Source of the DNA: Pavlovales sp. CCMP2436
Taxonomy: Eukaryota > Haptophyta > Pavlovophyceae > Pavlovales
Assembly: GCA_026770615.1 (NCBI GenBank)
Contig: MU631774.1
Coordinates: forward strand, 1-46,403
Direction of reading: 5' to 3'
Length of the DNA stretch: 46,403 nt
The position numbers and the translations under genes were made by a program. Shown here piece by piece: positions 41,071-46,403 of this stretch (its first letter is position 1; each line of letters starts with the position of its first letter). The notes under the pieces are model-generated. The model had not been told where the DNA came from and did no database searches. It worked only from the letters and a program-made list of their open reading frames with translations.

Positions 41071-41429
41071 TAACTAGTATGTATGACTTTACAGTGAGAT
41101 CCTCCCGGGGACTGACGTTTAACTAGAAACTTACACTAACTTACTCTTAATCTGAGTAACTACTAGGTTATTTCCAGTTCGTTTTTAATAATCTTACTAG
41201 CGACCCAGTTGCAAGTGTAAATACCCCACTTGGATCTTGCATGCACACCCCAGAAGTGTAGACACCCCGATCAGGTCTTGCGTACACACACCGGGGTTTT
41301 CGTGTTCCATGGAGAAGGTAATTTTAAAAAGCCTCTGATGAGGCCTGAGCCTGAAAAGGGGGCAGTGGAATATGCCTAATGTAACTACTCCTCGGTTGTA
41401 CGATGCATTAAAAGTGGTGTATTACTGCT
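41071..41429. other. No gene; separates repeats A and C
   Basis: An AT-rich stretch with a near-duplicate (CCCCACTTGGATCTTGCATG, then CCCCGATCAGGTCTTGCGTA, about 41224-41286). It codes for nothing visible. Confidence 0.4.
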
Positions 41430-41548
41430 CATATATTTATGATAGGGATTCAAGCTGGCGTCTGACTGTTTTGAATGTTGTGCTGGTCTGAGCGCTGCGT
41501 CGCCCATTGCCTGCTGCGTGCCTTAGTCGGCTGCGCTGGCTTGGGCGC
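41430..41548 (+). repeat. Dispersed repeat C
   Basis: It matches 288-405 almost base for base, including GCGTCGCCCATTGCCTGCTG and GTGCCTTAGTCGGCTGCGCT. Confidence 0.8.
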
Positions 41549-41672
41549 CACCGCGCGTGCCGATGGACCGGCTCATATATACAACAACTACACAAAGTAC
41601 TTATCATGCTGACGATATTGTTGTTATATTGGGCACAGATATTGCAGTTGCAGTGTACGCTAATCATGCACA

Positions 41673-41772
41673 ACTTCCAGGACAGCCAGACGCCAGCTTG
41701 AATCCATATCAGGAATATTACTGATAGGGGGTTAAGCTGGCGTCTGACGGTCTTCTGACTGTCCTGCAAGTT
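41673..41772. repeat. Head-to-head pair of repeat C ends
   Basis: AGACGCCAGCTTGAATCCAT is followed by a short spacer and TGATAGGGGGTTAAGCTGGC, the inverse with small changes. The unit can fold into a hairpin and hints that repeat C is one end of a palindromic element. Confidence 0.6.
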
Positions 41773-41870
41773 GCATCATCAGGACCAAATTTTTTTGTGT
41801 ATTTTCAGGATAGAACGACAGTCATCAGACGTAAGCGTTCGAATCAGTATGTATGGGGTCAAATATATGG

Positions 41871-41956
41871 TGGCTCTGGCTTCGGTCACCCCCCCCAGCC
41901 CGCAAGTGGGGACGACCATCCATAGCATTGCGAGCCTCCATGCTCGAAGCCAGAGC
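41871..41956. other. Hairpin with a perfect 12-bp stem
   Basis: GCTCTGGCTTCG (about 41873) and CGAAGCCAGAGC (about 41944) are exact complements with a loop of about 60 nt. No gene is nearby. Confidence 0.5.
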
Positions 41957-42254
41957 TCGCTGTAGGCTCGCTGGATTCGTCTCGGCAAGCTCTATTTTGC
42001 ACATTTTTCAGAAATTTGTGAATTCGTGTGCGTGGGGTTGTAAATCAGTAGCTAACAAGGTGATCTATTTTGAAAAGGTGATCCGCCATGCTGAAATCGT
42101 TCACCACCCCCTCTAAAACTGTTTTAAATGTGAGTTTTCCGTACGTTTTTTTTTTTATTTAAATGAATGGTTTGTATGTAATTTGAAGAGGTAAGTTCGT
42201 TCTTGGTGGCGTCGCTTTTCGGAAAGTTAGATACGAATCTACTGCAGATGTATA

Positions 42255-42380
42255 TAATGCTACGAGTTCACCACCAACCTCATCTCTACCACCACCATCC
42301 CTGCTGCCAGGACTAACGTCTGACATCGACCAAGTCAGTGAGTGAACAACACCTATTGAACCATGCTGAGCCGCTATATA
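42255..42380 (+). repeat. Repeat B
   Basis: Near-identical to 39345-39472 from TGCTACGAGTTCACCACCAA to ATGCTGAGCCGCTAT, followed by a TA-rich end as at 9715. Confidence 0.7.
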
Positions 42381-42639
42381 TTAATATATATATTTAAAAA
42401 TTAACTGGCCAGGATTCGTGACTGGCTTCGGGAAATCACTATGAATGGTCGTGTGCTGGGGGGGGATGACCTGTGCTATAGCCGAGACCTGTCAGGGGGA
42501 CAACGTATTTCTATATCTTACCATTTTAAGTGTCGTCACTGAAGCTTCGAAGTTTCCGCGAAGTGTCGTTCCTTACTGTTCATTTTCAGTTTTTACTGTA
42601 ATTTACATTTTGGCTGTACTGTGTGTAAGTTTTTAGACG

Positions 42640-43130
42640 CGGCATCAAGACTTGCATGAAGCGCGGCGGTGGATGAGCCACGAAGCGTGGATGAGCCAGG
42701 CGCTTCACGGTCATCGCGCCACAGCGCGTGCGGCGCGACGACGATGTTGGTGGTGAGGGCGCTCGCTCTTTACGATGACCCCGTTCCTCGTCGAGCTGGG
42801 CCGGGGGGAGGCGACGCACGTGGTTGCCACGGAAAGCAAGTCCTGGACTATGGGGTTGACCAACTTGAGCTCCTTCTGAAGGTCGCGGGGCAGCTTGGCC
42901 GCGCTCTGGTACGCCGCAGCGACGCCGCGGCTCAGTGACGCGGTGCAGCCGGTGACAATTGACCGAGACGGACGGCGACCTCGCGCCCAGCGCTCGTAGA
43001 TCTGCGCGAGTCAGATCTAGGTTGTCGAGCTTCGCCGCTGCCGACGTCTTGGCGAGCCGGGCCGCAGCCCGAATGGCGAGCCTCTCCACAGCACGTGTAG
43101 CCCGCTGAGCTTAAAGCCCGTCGTCGGGGC
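42640..43130 (-). pseudogene. Likely frameshifted C-terminal part of the RT element
   Basis: Two other minus-strand frames look coding: ERLAIRAAARLAKTSAAAKL (about 43089-43030), which resembles ATKLAKRAAARLGQLL in the main frame, and AAYQSAAKLPRDLQKELKLV with NPIVQDLLSVATTCVASP (about 42905-42790). They suggest that the true C-terminus crosses frames by small indels. No domain is recognised. Confidence 0.35.
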
Positions 43131-46100
43131 TCGCCTCCACCTGCCTTCAGCGATGTGAGCAGCTGCCCGAGCCTTGCCGCAGCCCGCTTTGCGAGCTTCG
43201 TCGCAGCATGCTGCGCCAGTTCTGGGTCGACGCGGCTGGGTGCATTGCGCCAATAAGCCTCCACCTCCTGAACAAGTTGCGGGCTCAGCACAACGAGAGA
43301 CACCGCTCGGCATTGTGGATGGCGCGTCGACGCCACGTGCGGGTCCGCTTGGCTAGGATTATGACGCGCGCGAGGAAAGAGCGGACCGTGCGGCCATCCG
43401 GGCATGCGGAGCCAGCGCGGCCATCCGGGCATGTGCGGCCAGCCGCGGGGTCGGCAGCGTGGACGCGCCTGGAGCACGCGCGCCCGCTTGACGAGGAGTA
43501 AGCCGCACGCGCAGCTTATGTAGTCCAGGCTCACGCGGCCGACCGTGCGCTGAGCCGCGACGACGAACGCGAGAACGAGGAACACCAGCACGCGTACGTC
43601 CGTCGGTGTCACCAAGCCACGGTGGGCGTCGAGGGAGGCGATGTGGGCCTCGTCGATCCAGCATTCACACTTGGACGGCTGCACGACAAGGCCGAGCCGT
43701 AAGAAGAGCGCGTCGTGGAAGCGCTGCATCGCCGCGAAGACGATCCAGGGCGGACCGCACGCGCGCACGTCGTCGTGGCCAGCCCGAGCGCCCCCACCGT
43801 ATGGCCGCAGCTCGGCGTCGAGCACCTTTAACTCGGGGTGGATGGAGATGGCAAAGGCGACTCCAGCCTCTACTGACCCTTGAGCGACACCGGTCTCGCC
43901 TCTGCCCACGGGCGTCAGGCCGCCGCCCTTGCCAGTGACGAAGATCGGGACTTGGGAGCGAGCGTGGCGTAGAAGAGGCGTACGAGCGGGGCTAGGCCGG
44001 GGAAGCTGACGAGGATGCGTGCTACCATCTCTGCGCGGTCTTCCCTTATTGAAGGCGTTGTAGATTTCGGAGCCTGCGATGCAAAAGTGTGGGTTTTCAA
44101 GCAGCTCGCGCACCCCAAAGATGAGTTTGGTGCCGCCTGCCGAGACGAGGACTCCCAGCTGCTGCGGGAAGAGGTATTCCTCGATCTCACCGCGAAGACC
44201 CTTGTTGAAAAAGACCCCTTTGGTGAGCCCCCGTCTCAGCGCACACGAGATGCCGAATGGCCGCGCAGCCTCCGCGACGCCGACCTGGGCCGCGCACTTG
44301 CGGAGTGGCACGCACCGTGCAGCGCAGAACACAAAGTAGAACCAGGGAGGCAGGTCGCCGTTTGCGAAGGATGATGCCAGCCAGGCGTGCGACTCGAGTA
44401 CTTGGCGTGCGGCATCTCCAACAAAGGGTACGGTCGGGGCAAGCGGTATGAGGTACTCATACTTCCATGGCGACACGCCCTGGGCCTTGTCGGTTTTGAG
44501 CCCGCGATAGGACTCCTGCATCTCCAAGATGCCGACCACGAGCCGGTCAGTGGCGTCGAGGCCAGGGATGACTGGCGGCATGGCCGTCCTCCTGCGCGGG
44601 TGCTTGGTGAGCATCTGCTGCAGCACAACTGGGTCCGAGATGTCGGCGAGGCCATGGCTCTCGAGCAGCTTTGCAGCGTCGGAGAACTTGCCTTTGGAGA
44701 GGAGGGCGACGGCTGCCTTGATATCTCGCTCAGGGTCGGCAGGGCGGGATCGCCGGGTGTGGCGCTGCTGCGACACCTTCGCGCAGTCGCTGGACCACTC
44801 AGCCACGAGGCTGCCGAAGTCTCCTCGTTCCTACCGATCGAAGCGAGAGGCAAGCAGCCTGGCGGTCGCAAGGCGTCGCTGTTGCCCCCCGTGGGCAGCG
44901 GGCTGTTTGTGGAGTAAGATCGAGGGCAGGACCAACAGCATCTTTAGCGCTCGCACTTCCTCAATCTCATTGTCCGGACCAGAGTGGCGGAGGGCTCTGA
45001 TGACACGGACATTGGCAGCGGCCCATAACTCATGGAAGTCCCGGGGTATGGAGTCGAGTTGCCGAGACGTGTTCCCAGCGTGCCCAGCAGCCTCAATGGT
45101 GAGATGGTCAAAGGCAGAGAAGTTGCGTGCGGCCGGGTCTGCGGTCGATCTTGTGGGCAAGGGCATGCTTGGGCGCTCGACTTCCTCGCTTGACTGTGGC
45201 GCCTGCCGTTGGCGACGTAGGGGTGGTGGTGGCAGTCCGTGCCCGTCAGGTGGCGTGCTCCCACCTCCAGCCCCCCCCCCTCCCCCACGACCCGTCCTAC
45301 CCCTACCACGGCCGTGGCTGTGGCATCTGCCCCGAGCACTGCCAGGCGGCGGTGTTGGTGGCTGTGGCGGTGCCTGAGGTGGCGGCGGTGGCGGCAGTAG
45401 TTGTGGTGGTGGCGGCGGCGGCGGAGGTTGTGGTGGCGGTAGTTGCTGCTGAGGCGGAGGGCCCGGCGTCGGCCGCTGCTGCTGTGTCCGTGCACGCATC
45501 GTCCGCTGTGGCTGGGGGGGAAGTGGGGTTGGTGGTGGCGGTGACGGTGGCTGATGTGGTGGTGGCTGCAGCGGCGGCGGGGAGCCGGCTAGGTGGTCTC
45601 TCCGGGCGTCCGCGTCAGCTGTTGGGAGCAATGTTGCAGCGGTAGCTTCGGCCTCGACGTTGGCGGCATTGGTGAGGGAGGTTTGGCGGGCAGGTGGGAG
45701 TATGTGCGCAAATGCATCGACCCCAGTGCGATCGAAATCAGCGTTTGAGTTGGCTCGGACTTTGGAGGCGTATTTGGTGGCGTGGAGCTCGAAGAGCGAG
45801 GGCCGGCTGGCCTGGGCAGGGGTCGAGCAGCTGCCGCCGCTGAGCCCTTACCAACCGGTGGCGCGGTAGTTGGGGAGAGGGTCCACGTCGTTTAGGTGGA
45901 GATGCTGAGGCTGCGCACGGACGTCTTGATTGAACCCAATTGTGGTAGTGCTGGCAATGGCTTGCAGTGCACGTTGGCAGATGGTGTAAATCAAGGTGGC
46001 CGCGAGCTCGTGAAGTACGGTGCAGCCCTCGGCTCTGCGCCAGAGCTTGTCGATGTGCAGCCCCTTGGCGCAGCTCTGATGGAATGCCTTCTTGAGATTC

Positions 46101-46342
46101 TTGTCCGAGGCCGCAAGTGTTTCTTCGGGGCTCTGGTCCGGAGGCACCTCACTAGGCGCGATGGCCTTCGGCTCGACGGGCAGCGCGGCAAGGATCGCGC
46201 GTGCGAGCGTGGGCCCCCGATGGGTACGGTCAACTCTGATCGGGCTGCCCGCCGCGTGGAGCAGTGCATGTATCTTGCAGTAGGACGTAATGATGTGGGC
46301 TGCAATCGGGCCGGCTCTTAGAAAAGGCGTAACGTACGGGGA
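42932..46342 (-). CDS. Retroelement polyprotein with reverse transcriptase, two in-frame TAR codons
   Basis: One minus-strand frame runs from at least 46342 to TGA at 42932-42934, about 1,136 codons, crossing TAA (45848-45850) and TAG (44831-44833). Order: N-terminal part (SDKNLKKAFHQSCAKGLHID; about 46150-45850); Pro-rich linker (about 45620-45380); a Gly/Arg stretch; a region before the RT (RQLDSIPRDFHELWAAANV); AAVALLSKGKFSDAAKLLES; then the RT core with ARPFGISCALRRGLTKG, QQLGVLVSAGGTKLIFGVRE, YNAFNKGR, TGVAQGS and a catalytic AGHDD (43766-43783) in place of the usual aromatic-x-Asp-Asp. The part after about 43560 is Arg/Pro/Trp-rich and may be shifted. The layout is that of a non-LTR-type RT, but no endonuclease is visible. 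Confidence 0.6.
43940..44000 (-). other. Segment of the RT core rich in Arg/Pro, possible local frame error
   Basis: Between YNAFNKGR and IFVTGKGGG the translation turns Arg/Pro-rich (HPRQLPRPSPARTPLLRH), whereas related RTs keep hydrophobic residues. A neighbouring frame reads VSFPGLAPLVRLFYATLAPK, which fits better. A compensating pair of indels is likely. Confidence 0.4.
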
Positions 46343-46403
46343 TTATCCGCGGTATCCGTGGGGCCCCGTGGGCCCCCGGGCTATGTGACAAGTTAGTTAT
46401 ATG

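Overview
The window looks like nuclear DNA of a eukaryote, most likely a unicellular alga. Coding parts are GC-rich, introns are GT-AG and often AT-rich or homopolymer-rich, and there is a secreted subtilase with a long Ser/Pro linker. Nothing suggests operons or bacterial ribosome sites. The lineage cannot be named from the sequence. Most of the window is transposable elements. Only two host-type genes are recognisable: a GT25-like glycosyltransferase and a subtilase.

Layout. 1-1552: repeat fragments and a small possible gene. 1563-6460: a Mutator-like (MULE) element with a 10-bp target-site duplication, ~0.8-kb terminal inverted repeats and a seven-exon FAR1-MULE transposase. 6471-7225: a palindromic foldback element. 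7276-8157: GT25 gene. 8443-9570: an unrecognised protein family member with a conserved 3' tail. 9740-10640: a 174-bp tandem repeat. 11724-12541: a Cys/His-rich coding region. 12544-21143: a decayed Copia LTR retrotransposon containing a small TIR element and an 850-bp assembly gap. 21144-24840: small TIR elements and dispersed repeats. 24850-29290: an unrecognised ~4.4-kb element with long imperfect inverted ends. 29288-30757: more small elements. 30857-33091: subtilase, apparently broken. 34352-36061: a second, larger foldback element with a gap. 36085-38125: a Pro/Glu/His-rich frame running into a second member of the family seen at 8443. 38126-42586: mostly noncoding with dispersed repeats. 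42932-46342: a long reverse-transcriptase polyprotein frame that reaches close to the window edge.

Main observation. In several unrelated coding regions the reading frame, splice phase and conserved motifs continue through in-frame TAA or TAG codons and then end at TGA. The spliced MULE gene has four TAR codons and no internal TGA in about 813 codons. The RT frame has two, the subtilase one, and the 36.5-kb frame one. Either these copies are all decaying in a biased way, or this genome reads TAA and TAG as sense (glutamine being the usual nuclear reassignment) and uses TGA as its stop. The Copia element is a caution: it also carries two TGA codons, both where Copia proteins normally have, or could well have, tryptophan, plus frameshifts, so it is really decayed.

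How the parts relate. The MULE, the Copia element and the RT element each encode their own mobilisation proteins. The foldback, TA-flanked and tail-module repeats encode none and probably depend on enzymes made elsewhere. Several repeats are nested, including a TA-flanked element inside Copia just before the 3' LTR and dispersed modules inside the Copia LTR.
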